This document shows, in pieces, positions 53,330 through 63,456 of a stretch of 64,000 nucleotides of DNA. How positions within the stretch are numbered: position 1 is the stretch's first letter; every line of letters starts with the position of its first letter. The position numbers and the translations under genes are program-made. The stretch is from Emiliania huxleyi CCMP1516 (lineage: Eukaryota > Haptophyta > Isochrysidales > Noelaerhabdaceae), in contig NW_005195085.1 in the NCBI RefSeq assembly GCF_000372725.1, positions 128,998 through 192,997 on the forward strand, written 5' to 3'. Below the pieces are notes generated by a model, which saw nothing but the letters and a program-made list of their open reading frames with translations, did no database searches and was not told where the DNA came from.

Positions 53330-53894
53330 GCATCACACCCTCCTCTCCTTAAAATCCCTGTGTGGTGGCGGCGTGCCGTTCTCCCAGGGGGGGGGGGCGG
53401 GAGCTGAGGCAGGCGCGGGGGAGGGGCGGAGGGCGCCAAGGAGGGCGCTGGGGCACCGGGCGGTCGTTGAGTTCGTATGTAGATTACAATCGTCGCATTG
53501 AGAGACAGAGAGATGCTTCTCTCGCATCGATGTCGAGTATTGATGCATGACTGCAAACCCTTCGGAGTTAGTGCCATTGCGCGCAAGTCCCGGAAAATTC
53601 TTTTTCTCGATTCACGCGAGGCGCGGGGCTGTGGTGAGGGGACGGCTTCTGACGAAGCCGTCGCCCGCGCCTCGCCTGTCGCGTGTATCGCGTTGTGCGA
53701 GTGTGACCGCCTTTTCTTGTAAAATTCTTTTGGCGTAATTCTTTTTGCTGAGAAAGAAAGAAAGAAAACAGACAACCCAAGGGAGGGATGGGAGGACGGC
53801 ACGCCGCCACCACACATCCACTGTGCATGGCACTTGTTTCTTTTTTCTGACGGCCTTCTCGCAGAAGCTCCACTGCTCGCTCGCGGCTCGCCGC
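53330..53894. other. LepA 5' flank with repeats and AATTCTTTT tracts
   Basis: GTGTGGTGGCGGCGTGCCG occurs at 53350 (plus) and 53803-53820 (minus), an inverted pair about 450 bases apart that also matches 5605-5640. AAAATTCTTTTT lies at 53594, 53720 and 53738. A promoter for LepA probably lies here; the motif role is inferred. Confidence 0.45.
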
Positions 53895-56800
53895 ATGTAC
53901 GTGCTATCGCCTCTGCTGGCGGCGCTGAGCTTCTTGCCGGTCGGCCCAGCTGCAGCACCGGCTCTGCAGAGCCGGCCGCAGCCGTTTGGCGTCGCGGCGG
54001 CAGCGGCGGCGGCCTCGCCGTGCAGCAGGAGGAGAGCGAGGCAGCCGCGTGCGGCGGCAGCGGCGGCGGACGACGGCGACTATTACGACCCTTCCAAAAT
54101 CCGCAACTTTTGCATCATCGCGCACATCGACCACGGAAAGTCGACGCTCGCGGACCGGCTGCTCGAGACGACGCGCAGCGTGGCGGCGCGGGAGATGAAG
54201 GCGCAGCTGCTCGACAGCATGGACATCGAGCGAGAGCGCGGCATCACGATCAAGCTGCAGGCGGCGAGGATGGACTACTTCGCGTCGGACGGGGAGCGGT
54301 ACATCCTCAACCTCATCGACACGCCCGGCCACGTCGACTTTGCGTACGAAGTCTCGCGATCGCTGCAGGCACATGGGGAGATATGGGGAGATGTGGGGAG
54401 ATGTGGGGAGATGTACTACTTTGCGTACGAAGTCTCGCGATCGCTGCAGGCGTGCGAAGGCGCTCTGCTGGTGGTGGACGCGTCGCAGGGCGTCGAGGCG
54501 CAGACGATCGCGAATGTCTTTCTTGCGCTGGACCAGGCTCCTGAGTCACACCACACCCGCTCAGCCTTACTAATGATATGTACGATGAAGCACTCCAACG
54601 TTGGGTCACTTAGCACGCTTCACGCATCAACCGCCAAGTTTACCGTCGCGTTTTGGGCCAGGACCTCGAGATTCTGCCGGTGCTCAACAAGATCGACCTT
54701 CCCGGCGCGGACGCTGACAAGGTGGCTGGCGAGGTGGAGGACGTCATCGGGCTCGACTGCTCCGAGGCGATCGCCGCGTCAGCAAAGCAGGGCATCGGCA
54801 TCGAGGTCAGCCCTGGAGCGGCCAAGCGGTTAGAGGCGGGCAGGCAAGGAGCATGACAAGTGCCCCCCCCCCCCCCTTCCCCCATCCCTCAGGCCATCCT
54901 CGAGGAGGTGGTCCAGAAGGTGCCCGCGCCGGCAGACACGCGCCGCCTGCCGCTGCGCACGCTCCTGGTAATTGATTAATGGCTCCCCATGTGGCAATTA
55001 ATTAATGAACAGGCGCCACCTGCCGCTGCGCGCGCTCGTCTTCGACTCGTACTATGACGCGTACCGCGGTGTTATTGTCTTTATCCGAGTGGTCGACGGC
55101 AAGACGTAGCCGAGATACCGCCGAGATATAGCCGAGAGGCAGCCGAGAGGCAGCCGAGAGGCATGCCGAAGAGGCGGCGCGGTTGCCTGAGACTAGGCGA
55201 GCTGCGCAAGGGGGACAGGATCCAGTTCTCCGCGTCTGTGAGTTAATTAGTTGATTAATCTCCATTTGGTAATTAATTCATGAACAGGATCCAGTTCTCC
55301 GCGTCCGGGGCAAAGTACGAGGCGCTCGAGGTCGGCGTGCTCACTCCGGGCGTGGGGGCGGGGCAGCAGTCGAGGCCGGTGTTGCGGGCGGGGGAGGTGG
55401 GGTATGTCCACGGGGCAATCAAGTCGGTATGGCACACCCCAGATGCACACACGAGAGTGTACCACACACACATGCACATGCCACGTGCACATGCAACATG
55501 GACAATCAATCAATGAATTACACTGATTCATTCGACCATGACACGTCCCTCATAAACTGATTAATTAGTCCACGACGCGCGTGTTAATTAATTAAACAAT
55601 TAATTGTCCGATTAATTAATTACTTTACTCCACGAGACGTCCCTCAGGTGGACGACGCGCGGGTCGGCGACACAATCACAATCTCCGCGTACAAGGACGG
55701 CTCCGCCCCGCCGCCGACAGAGGCGCTGCCCGGCTACCGCGAGCCGGTTCCGATGGTGTACTGCGGCCTCTTTCCGACGGAGACGACCCAGTACCAGCTG
55801 CTGCGCGACTCGCTCGAGAAGCTCAAGCTGAACGACGCCGCCCTGGTCTGGGAGCCGGAGACGTCCTCCGCGATGGGGTTTGGCTTCCGCGTCGGCTACT
55901 AATTCACTATTAATGACCTATTAACGACCTATTAATTGCCTATAGGTTTGGCTTCCGCGTCGGCTACTAATTAACTATTAATTAACTATTAATGAACTAT
56001 TCATTGCCTATAGGCATAGGATGTGGTTGGATCCTGACCAGTAGGCGGGCAGAGCGCACTGCGATCGTTTTCGTTACGGTTTCTGTTAGATCGAGTTAAC
56101 TCAGTACGTGATTCCCGCCTGGAGATTTGCAGGAGCGGCTGGAGAGGGAGTACGACCTCGACCTCATCGTGACCGCGCCGTCGGTGGTGTACGAGGTCGA
56201 GCTCAACGACGGGACGGTCGAGCTGTGAATAGAAGAGCTGTGAATAGAAGAGCTGTGAATAGGTCGAGCTCAACGACGGGACGGTCGAGCGGGTGGACTC
56301 GCCCGCCAAGCTCTGCGATGCAGACAAGAGGAGCTCCATCTCCGAGCCCTACGTCAAGATGGAGCTGTTTGCGCCCAAGGAGTACTCTGGCACGCTGATG
56401 GAGCTGGCGCAGCAGCGGCGCGGCGAGTACCGCGACATGGAAAAGAAGAAGCTACCGTGGCTCTGACGGCTAGTTTTTCTTCTTCTCAGGCGCGGCGAGT
56501 ACCGCGACATGAAGTTCATCGGCCCCGAGAGGGTGGCGATCACGTACGACCTCCCGCTCGCCGAGGTCATCACCGACTTCTTCGACCAGATGAAGTCTGT
56601 TAATTAATTAATGAACCTGTTAATTAATTAACAGGTCATCACCGACTTCTTCGACCAGATGAAGTCTGTTAATTAATTATCTAACCTGTTAATTAATGAA
56701 CAGGTCATCACCGACTTCTTCGACCAGATGAGGTCTGTTAATTAATTAATGACCCTGTTAATTAATTAACAGGTCATCACCGACTTCTTCGACCAGATGA

Positions 56801-57421
56801 AGTCCCGCTCCAAGGGGTACGCCTCGATGGAGTACCAGATCACCGAGAACCGCCCAAACGACCTGGTGCGGCTCGACATCCTACCTCACCATCTCTCCCC
56901 ATACCTCCCCATACCTCCCCACACCTCCCCATACCTCCCCATCTCTCCCCATACCTCCCCATACCTCCCCATACCTCCCCACACCTCCCCATACCTCCCC
57001 ATACCTCCCCATACCTCCCCATATCTCCCCATACCTCCCCATACCTCCCCATATCGCCCCATTCCAGGTGCGGCTCGACATCCTGATTGCTCAGGAGCCG
57101 GCGCCGCCCCTCTCGACGATCGTGCACCGAGACGCCGCGCACAGCATTGGCAAGAAGCTGACTCGCACGCTCAAGGACCTGATCCCGAGGCAGCAGTTCA
57201 AGGTGGCGCTGCAGGCCGCCATCGGGCAGAAGATCGTCGCGTCGTCGGCAATCTCCGCGATGCGCAAGGACGTGCTCGCAAAGTGCTACGGCGGCGACAT
57301 CTCGCGCAAGAAGAAGCTGCTCAACAAGCAGGCCAAGGGCAAGAAGCGGATGAAGGCGATTGGAAAGGTCAACGTGCCGCAGGAGGCATTCATGGCGGTG
57401 CTGAGTCTGAAGGACGACTAG
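53895..57421 (+). CDS. lepA: Translation factor LepA/EF4, plastid-type, 13 exons
   Basis: EF4 is a ribosome-associated GTPase that back-translocates or remodels stalled ribosomes. The leader ([20 protein letters not shown]) plus an Ala/Arg stretch suits plastid import. G motifs are present: [61 protein letters not shown]. Exons: 53895-54368, 54450-54536, 54662-54805, 54893-54939, 55013-55105, about 55192-55218, 55288-55426, 55648 to about 55877, about 55947, 56133-56195, 56263-56417, 56490-56565, 56773-56865 and 57068-57421. Domain V and the EF4-specific tail ([20 protein letters not shown] ... [20 protein letters not shown]) are complete. The conserved stretch between GFGFRVGY and [11 protein letters not shown] (about ten residues, usually LGLLHMEIVQ) was not found. 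Donors are GT, GC and GA. Confidence 0.85.
54369..54449 (+). other. LepA intron 1: exon-end duplicate plus ATGGGGAGAT filler, GC-AG
   Basis: TTTGCGTACGAAGTCTCGCG and CTGCAG are repeated on both sides of ACATGGGGAGATATGGGGAG-type repeats. The intron runs GCACATGG to CGCTGCAG and keeps SLQACEGA in frame. Confidence 0.85.
55106..55191 (+). other. LepA intron with AGCCGAGAGGC filler
   Basis: GTAGCCGAGATACCG and about six AGCCGAGAGGC units end in CTGAG. The acceptor at 55191 is the one that keeps [14 protein letters not shown] in frame; others are conceivable. Confidence 0.55.
55219..55287 (+). other. LepA intron starting GA, exon duplicate plus AT filler
   Basis: ACAG|GATCCAGTTCTCCGCGTC precedes GTGAGTTAATTAGTTG and an AT-rich filler, then AACAG|GATCCAGTTCTCCGCGTC. 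The canonical-looking GTGAGT at 55237 would break the frame. Excision that keeps [12 protein letters not shown] needs GA at the donor. Confidence 0.65.
56196..56262 (+). other. LepA intron: exon duplicate plus AGCTGTGAATAG repeats, GT-AG
   Basis: GAG|GTCGAGCTCAACGACGGG is followed by three AGCTGTGAATAGAAG units, then TAG|GTCGAGCTCAACGACGGG. Removing one copy keeps [14 protein letters not shown]. Confidence 0.85.
56566..56772 (+). other. LepA intron of three tandem 69-bp exon-plus-filler units
   Basis: GAG|GTCATCACCGACTTCTTC and GACCAGATGAAG, then TCTGTTAATTAATTAATG and CCTGTTAATTAATTAACAG, are repeated three times with few changes before the real exon at 56773. Every unit is itself a legal GT-AG intron, so nested or partial splicing is possible. 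Confidence 0.9.
56866..57067 (+). other. LepA intron: exon duplicate plus ACCTCCCCAT repeats, GT-AG
   Basis: CTG|GTGCGGCTCGACATCCT is followed by about 18 units of CATACCTCCC and then CCAG|GTGCGGCTCGACATCCT. On the opposite strand the filler is TATGGGGAGG, close to the ATGGGGAGAT filler of intron 1. Confidence 0.9.
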
Positions 57422-57500
57422 CGGCTGTGTGTCCTCTCTCTGCTGAGTCCTGTAGTCGTGTGTGTAGTCCCGCTCGGTCAAGATTACGTTATTTCGTTCG

Positions 57501-58157
<657 letters not shown>

Positions 58158-58159
58158 GG

Positions 58160-60440
58160 ACTCGGGCCTGATCCCGCACAAAACATCTCCACACACTCTC
58201 TCCTCTCTATGACACGACTCTCCGACCTTGGGCTAGATTCCCATATTTCACCACAAGCGCCAAACTGCTTCGCCGCGCGCTGCTTACAGCGTCAAGTGCG
58301 GCCCTTAGCTGAGTAGAACTCGAAGTGGGCGTCGAGGGGGCCTATAGTAGAGTGTGAGCCCGCGCGCTGCAAAGCTCGAGTGTGGGCGATGGCGCGAGCT
58401 GGGCCATGTACTAATTGCGTGCGACTGTTTCTGCCGTCTTTGAGGGGGCGTGGGCGTAGGAGTGGTGCTCTGCTACCCTTGCAGCCGAGCGCCTTCTCTC
58501 AGCTCCATTGCCTCTAGGGGTTGTGGCCGTGGATTTGGCCCCCTAGCCCCCCTCTCCGAGAGCAGGCCTGTCCAGTCTGTGTGGGTGGGGCGCCGTCGTG
58601 GCGTGAATCTTGCCTGCCCGTCGTGGCGTGAATCTTGCCTGCCGATGTTGGGGTGTTGCCGAGGTGGCGTGTCGGGGTGTCGCCGTACGCGGAGGGTAGG
58701 CAAGCGGTGGTGGGGACGGGTTCCGGGGCTTTGTCGAGCGTGGTAGTCGCCTCTGGTCTCGAGGTGTGAATGGAGCTGTGTGTCAGCTCTGACTATCTCG
58801 CGTGATATCGGCCGCGTTGGCGGTTTCAGCGTGCTTCAGGCGAGGGATTTGGTTGGTGAGGGCGCGGGTGGAACGCGTCCGAGGGATCGCGGGCGCGGGC
58901 GAGTGCCGAAGGCGGTGTGGCGCGCCTCAGACCGAGGTCTGTTTGCGCCTGTTTGCGCCTGGTCGCTTGCATAGGGTCGATCTCGGCGGTTGAGTTAGTG
59001 TTGGCACCCCGAGTGACTGGCTTGATTGTTGGGCTGAGTGCGAGCCCTAGGGCGCCTCATCCGGCAGGCTGTCACTCGGCGGGGGTGGGGAACGCGAGAC
59101 GGGGTCCATTTGTGGTTGGGACCGTGCGTGCGGGGTTGGGCGACTCGCAGCCGTGGGTGGGCACTGGGACATTGTTGACGCGCCTGCGGGCGTGCCTGCG
59201 GGCGCGTTTGAAAGCGCTGATGCGCCTCCTGCGAGCTATCCGTGGCAGCAGGAGCGCGGTTTTTCGTGAGAGGGTGTGAATCACCGTGTGTGCACCGGGC
59301 ATTGGTGGATGGAGTGTAAGCGCGCAGAGGCGTGGTGAGAGGAGGGCGGCCATGCAGAGGCTGACTCGGGGATGCCTACTGGGATGGCGGCCGCAGGCTG
59401 CGGTGTGAAGGGCAGTCGCCGAACCACGGAGTCAAGGAGAGCCATAGAGCCGAAGAGCCACAGCAGTGGCCCGGCTGCCATCAGCAGCTGCTCTGCGAGA
59501 TTGCATCTCGCTACTCTCGGTGAAGTAACTCTGGGTACAGGAATTGTATGCCCCTGCTGGCTGTGACCGGGATAGGCCCCCGTTGGCCCGGGGGAGCTGC
59601 GGCTCACGCCCAGCCCCCCGCGTGTCGTCGCCGCCATGAGTGCACGTGGAACCGCACAGAATGTGCGATTGGCACATGCTGGACCCGTTACCTCGCCTCG
59701 CGGCGAGGTCGGCGCGACAAACCGCAATCGAGCGGGCGCAGCCGCTACGATTGCGGCGGGCTGACCGGCGGTGAGCGCTGTCGCTGCCGCTCCGAGCTTC
59801 CCCAGAGTCAGCAGCACAGCAAGCAACCCGTGTACGGCCTCACGCACAGTGGAGGGTTGTCGGCACCTGTCGGCGCCAGTCGCCCTTCCAGCGCAGTGAA
59901 GCCGCGCCGTGTGCTGCTGCCGAGCCGCCGCAAGTCGGCTTTGAGGCCGACTTGTGGCTGGCAGTGGAGCCCTGAGCATGCTCGAGGACTGTGCCAGAGT
60001 TGAGGTACTGCGGCGTACATTGCTCAACACTGCGAACGAATTTTGACATGAGACCAACGCGCATGCGTTGGTTTGCAGTGACCTCGCCTGCGTCGTGCGA
60101 CGCGGCGCGGACCAGGTGAGGCGATCGTCCGCCCCGACGGCGGGCCGGACGGATGGGTACGTCGTCATAGGGTACGCGACGATAAAAAAGATTTTGTAAG
60201 GGGTGAGGATGCTCTCCCCGAGCAACTCGTTGGCGCTACTCGGCGGATTGGGGCAGGGGCGGGGGCGGGAAACCAGTGGCCTGCGGCGCTCACGTCTGGT
60301 CGAACGGGCTTAGCAGAGCCCACTGATGCATCTTGTAAAAAATAGATGAAACGAGAAGGTGAGTGAGAGGCGAAAGGTGAAAGGTGACGAAAGGTGATTG
60401 TGCTCACACTGCTCAAACTTCCGGCCGTCCTTAGCAAATT
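58160..60440. other. Long stretch with no recognisable gene
   Basis: Open frames exist on both strands (for example 60225-59281 minus, 314 codons), but none shows a domain, and composition can explain them. A 26-base direct repeat (CCGTCGTGGCGTGAATCTTG core) is present at 58590 and 58617. Old mobile elements or exons I cannot identify may be present. Confidence 0.4.
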
Positions 60441-60724
60441 CGAACCCATTAAATGCATTTTGCGCGCGACAGCAAGGCCGCGGCGTCGGGCAAAGCCAAA
60501 GGCCTGAGAAAAGAGAATTTTGCGACGAAACTGCTGAGAAAAGAGAAATCCTCGCGCGCCCTTTTTTCAACCTCTAGTCGTACACAGACACAGCGGGGGG
60601 GGGGGGGGGGGCTGTGTAAAGGTCGAGGCACAGGATGTCCGGAGGGGTTCGCGACCCGGGGGCGTCACTCAGTGTCATCCGTTGTATCACCGCTCCTACC
60701 ATGCGACCAGGTCGAACCTGCGCC

Positions 60725-61741
60725 TTAGGATACATTCATGCGACCTTCCATGCTCGCCCATATCTGCTCGGTGGCCTCATCGATGCGACGCTCGACAGCG
60801 TCAGGCAGCCTTGGCGTGGCGATGAGGCCGAGCTTCCATGAAAGGATCAACCGTGGGACTCCAACGCCAAACATCGCGCAGATCATCGTACCCTTGCTAA
60901 CGTACTTCATCAAGCCGGTGTCGACGTCGGGGTGCGCCAGCGCGCGCTCCCAGTAAGCCTTCAGTGCGGAATGTCGCTCCCATACCACATCGAAGAAGGC
61001 GGGGGACGCCATGCCAAACATGCGAAAGATGGGCAGAAAGAACACGTCAGCCGTCGTCAGATCGTCACCGAAGAGGAAGCGGCCGCCATTCTGCTCTAGG
61101 AGCTCACTGCCGCGCGCAAGTACACTGTGGAGTTGGGAAATGTTCGCCTGTAGGTCTGCCGTTTTCTGCTCGCCGTTCACCTGCGCCCGTTTCATGGTTT
61201 GCACATTGGCGATCTTCTTCACGTAGGCGTCAACAAGAAAGTCCTTGTCCTCGGGCTTCTCGTCCAAAACCTTGGCGAGATTTTGACGAAGGTGGGCGAG
61301 TCTGATCCCGTTGGCCATCTCAGACGTTTGCTCGCCCATGTGACCGTAGGTGTACATGTACTCGTCCCAGTCCTTTGCGAAGTGGACAAACTCAAGCATC
61401 TGCGCACGCTTGCCAGCGTCAATTGCCGCCTTGTCGCCGGCTCCAGGATAGTTGTCCATAAGGTAGACGACCATATCATACGAGTCGGTGAAGACCATGT
61501 CGTCAATCTCCATCGTTGGCACCGCCATCGTGTCAGGGTTGAGCCGCGCATACTCAATCGTGTAGTTGTCACGCATGTGCAGGGTGAGGCGTAAGTCAAA
61601 GTCGTCGCGCTTTGCGGAGAGTTGCGCTGCGAAGGTCGCCTTGCCGCTGTTGAAAGAACCGACGAAGTGGTACAGCACGGGTTTCTCGACGCGACGCGCC
61701 ACCTTGCGCGAGCCTCCGACGGCCAGAAGTTTGGTCGGCAT
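60725..61741 (-). CDS. Glutathione S-transferase-like protein with C-terminal hydrophobic extension, single exon
   Basis: The 338-residue frame runs from the ATG at 61741. Residues about 20-105 form the thioredoxin-like GST N domain: VLYHFVGSFNSGKATFAAQL, the cis-Pro region MAVPTMEIDD, and FTDSYDMVVYLMDNYPGAG. Residues about 125-270 form the helical C domain with GGRFLFGDDLTTADVFFLPI, the usual N-capping ADVF motif. The last 60 residues (TMICAMFGVGVPRLILSW) are hydrophobic, so membrane association, as in GDAP1-like GSTs, is possible. Activity is unproven; the catalytic Ser/Cys position near SFNSGK is plausible. No intron. A repeat lies about 150 bases upstream. Confidence 0.8.
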   Translation of the reverse strand: MPTKLLAVGGSRKVARRVEKPVLYHFVGSFNSGKATFAAQLSAKRDDFDLRLTLHMRDNYTIEYARLNPDTMAVPTMEIDDMVFTDSYDMVVYLMDNYPGAGDKAAIDAGKRAQMLEFVHFAKDWDEYMYTYGHMGEQTSEMANGIRLAHLRQNLAKVLDEKPEDKDFLVDAYVKKIANVQTMKRAQVNGEQKTADLQANISQLHSVLARGSELLEQNGGRFLFGDDLTTADVFFLPIFRMFGMASPAFFDVVWERHSALKAYWERALAHPDVDTGLMKYVSKGTMICAMFGVGVPRLILSWKLGLIATPRLPDAVERRIDEATEQIWASMEGRMNVS

Positions 61742-61889
61742 CCTGCACGTCCTCGCCTGCTTGCTTGAGCCCGCCTTTTTATCTTGAGGTGGCGTCGGCG
61801 TGTCGACTCGCGGCGGGTCGCGGCGTGTCGACGGTCCCCCTCGCGGATCGGTCGAACCACGTGTTTTTTTCTGAGAGCGCCTTCGTTGT

Positions 61890-62545
61890 TAATAGTACAA
61901 ACCCAATGGTCCTCTGCGAGCGGTCCTTCGCTGCAGTCGCACACACGCACACGCCACGCCGCACCGCGCGCCCGCCCACCGCCCCGCCCAGGCGGGAAAG
62001 AGGTGGGGAGATGGGACAGCGAAGGAGGAGCACGAGCACGTATGGGAGGGTTCAGTAATGCGCCACGCTGCCCGGCGTTTCTCACTTTCCGGGACAGCCC
62101 CGCCCTTGTGAGGCAGGAAAGTGACGGCTACCCCGTACGCGCCTGCCGCTCTACTCGTCGCCGACCGCCCATTCCCCCCTCCTCGTTCCCCCCTCGAATG
62201 CTCCGGACCCCGACAAGCCGCCCGACGTTGGGCCTCTGCCCCGCACGCCCCCGCCCCTCGCTCACACCCCGGCCCGACACGCACTCTGCCCCGCACGCCC
62301 CCGCCCCTTCTGCCCCCCCCTCGCTCACGCCCCGGCCCGACGCGCACATACAAGACAAACCCGGCGTCCTGCTCTCAAAAGAAAAAGAAAAAAGGGAATG
62401 AGGAGACCAGCGGGGGAGACTCCCCGCCTATGCAAGCCCCAGAGAGGGGCCGCCATCGCCGAAGCTGTGCCAAAGCATAACTCCAAAACCCGCAGCGGCC
62501 CAGGGGGCCTTGGGGGCAGCCTGCCGGACCGCCGCTGCACGGGGC
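61890..62545 (-). repeat. Dispersed repeat, inverted copy of 41485-42020
   Basis: The minus strand carries the same blocks as 41485-42020 in the same order. It differs by an expanded CCCCGCACGCCCCCGCCC region (62220-62340) and runs on to a CGTGTGCGTGTGTGCG tract near 61940. Confidence 0.85.
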
Positions 62546-62796
62546 TAGGCACCAGAAGATGAGTGGAATTGATGAATTGGGCCGTTGTCCGTGCCTCCCC
62601 TCTATACGTCAGATTTATTGAGCTAGACTTCGTTGTTAATAGGAACAAGCGAAGGCACACACGACATGACGCCAAACACACGATTGCACGCACCGCGGTG
62701 TCCCAATCGCGCACAGAGTGTGTTCGCGAAAAGGCGCAGCGACCCCCGCCGTCCAGGGCCGGAGGCCGCTGTAGAGGCCCGTCTGCCCCGACCTCA

Positions 62797-63066
62797 CTCC
62801 AAGGCGTACTTGACATTTGGCCAGGCGTTTGAAATGATCCAGTCGCCGAGGTAACCAGCCAGGTTGATGCTGTCCTTCTGGTAGCCAAAGAGCGGGAGCG
62901 CGCCGCCGTCCGAATACCCCTTGCACCCCTCGCGGTCGTGCTTCAGCGTGTACGGAAACCCCTTGTAGGGGCTGGCTGCAGTGTCGCCATAGAAGAGGTC
63001 CTTGCCGTCGGGGTTGAGCGACTTGTTGGCGTTGATCGCGTCCTTCCACTTGACCGGCAGCGTCAC
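62797..63066 (-). CDS. C-terminal 89-residue fragment, unrecognised
   Basis: TLPVKWKDAINANKSLNPDG, LFYGDTAASPYKGFPYTLKH and SINLAGYLGDWIISNAWPNV form a well-composed globular stretch ending at the TAG near 62797. There is no ATG or acceptor AG just upstream (an in-frame TGA lies about 50 bases before), so the 5' part is missing or cut by rearrangement. I cannot name the family. Confidence 0.45.
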
Positions 63067-63456
63067 GAGGAGGGCGGACGAGCAGGCGCAGCGCGGGGTG
63101 GCGCAGCGCCATCACGGTCCAACCCGGCCGGCACCGGCACCGACACCGCTGGCGCGGCGGCGGACACCGCGACCGGGGGTGAGTCTGCGGGTACGAAGCC
63201 GACGTGGTGCGTGTGGCAGGACAACACGGCGGATGAGCTGTCGCGGATCAAGGCAGCGTTTGAGCGCAAGGGGATGTCGGTCGACATGCGCGCCTTTGAA
63301 CGGGCGCTGATGGTCCCTGCTGACCGGGCGCGCCCATCGTGCATGCAGTCCCTGCCGCGTCAGGGGTCGAGGGCGGAGCCGATGCACAAGTATCTGCCGG
63401 CGCACCTGCGGCCGGCCTCGGCAAAACCGAAAGGGGCTAAGAAGAAGACGAAGTGA
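63064..63456 (+). CDS. Unrecognised frame with Lys-rich tail
   Basis: The plus frame reads TKPTWCVWQDNTADELSRIK, AAFERKGMSVDMRAFERALM and MHKYLPAHLRPASAKPKGAK to TGA at 63456. Amino-acid use looks protein-like from about 63195. It abuts, in the opposite direction, the truncated fragment at 63066, suggesting a rearrangement junction. Function is unknown. Confidence 0.4.
   Translation, partial: HEEGGRAGAARGGAAPSRSNPAGTGTDTAGAAADTATGGESAGTKPTWCVWQDNTADELSRIKAAFERKGMSVDMRAFERALMVPADRARPSCMQSLPRQGSRAEPMHKYLPAHLRPASAKPKGAKKKTK

Noticed and set aside
55237-55242. GTGAGT as LepA donor
   Set aside because: It looks canonical, but splicing it to the AG at 55287 shifts the frame and repeats coding sequence. 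The GA donor at 55219 keeps the protein.
56566-56772. CRISPR-like array of repeats and spacers (also 541-870, 51266-51488)
   Set aside because: The 'repeats' are exon starts and the 'spacers' are near-identical AT fillers. The genome is eukaryotic and no cas gene is present.
57422-57500. Fusion of LepA with the downstream small gene
   Set aside because: LepA ends at a TAG after the complete EF4 tail, and the next ATG lies in untranslated sequence in a separate context.
58450-60225. Open frames between 58.4 and 60.2 kb as genes
   Set aside because: No domain, poor amino-acid balance, and frames on both strands overlap. GC-rich composition explains them.
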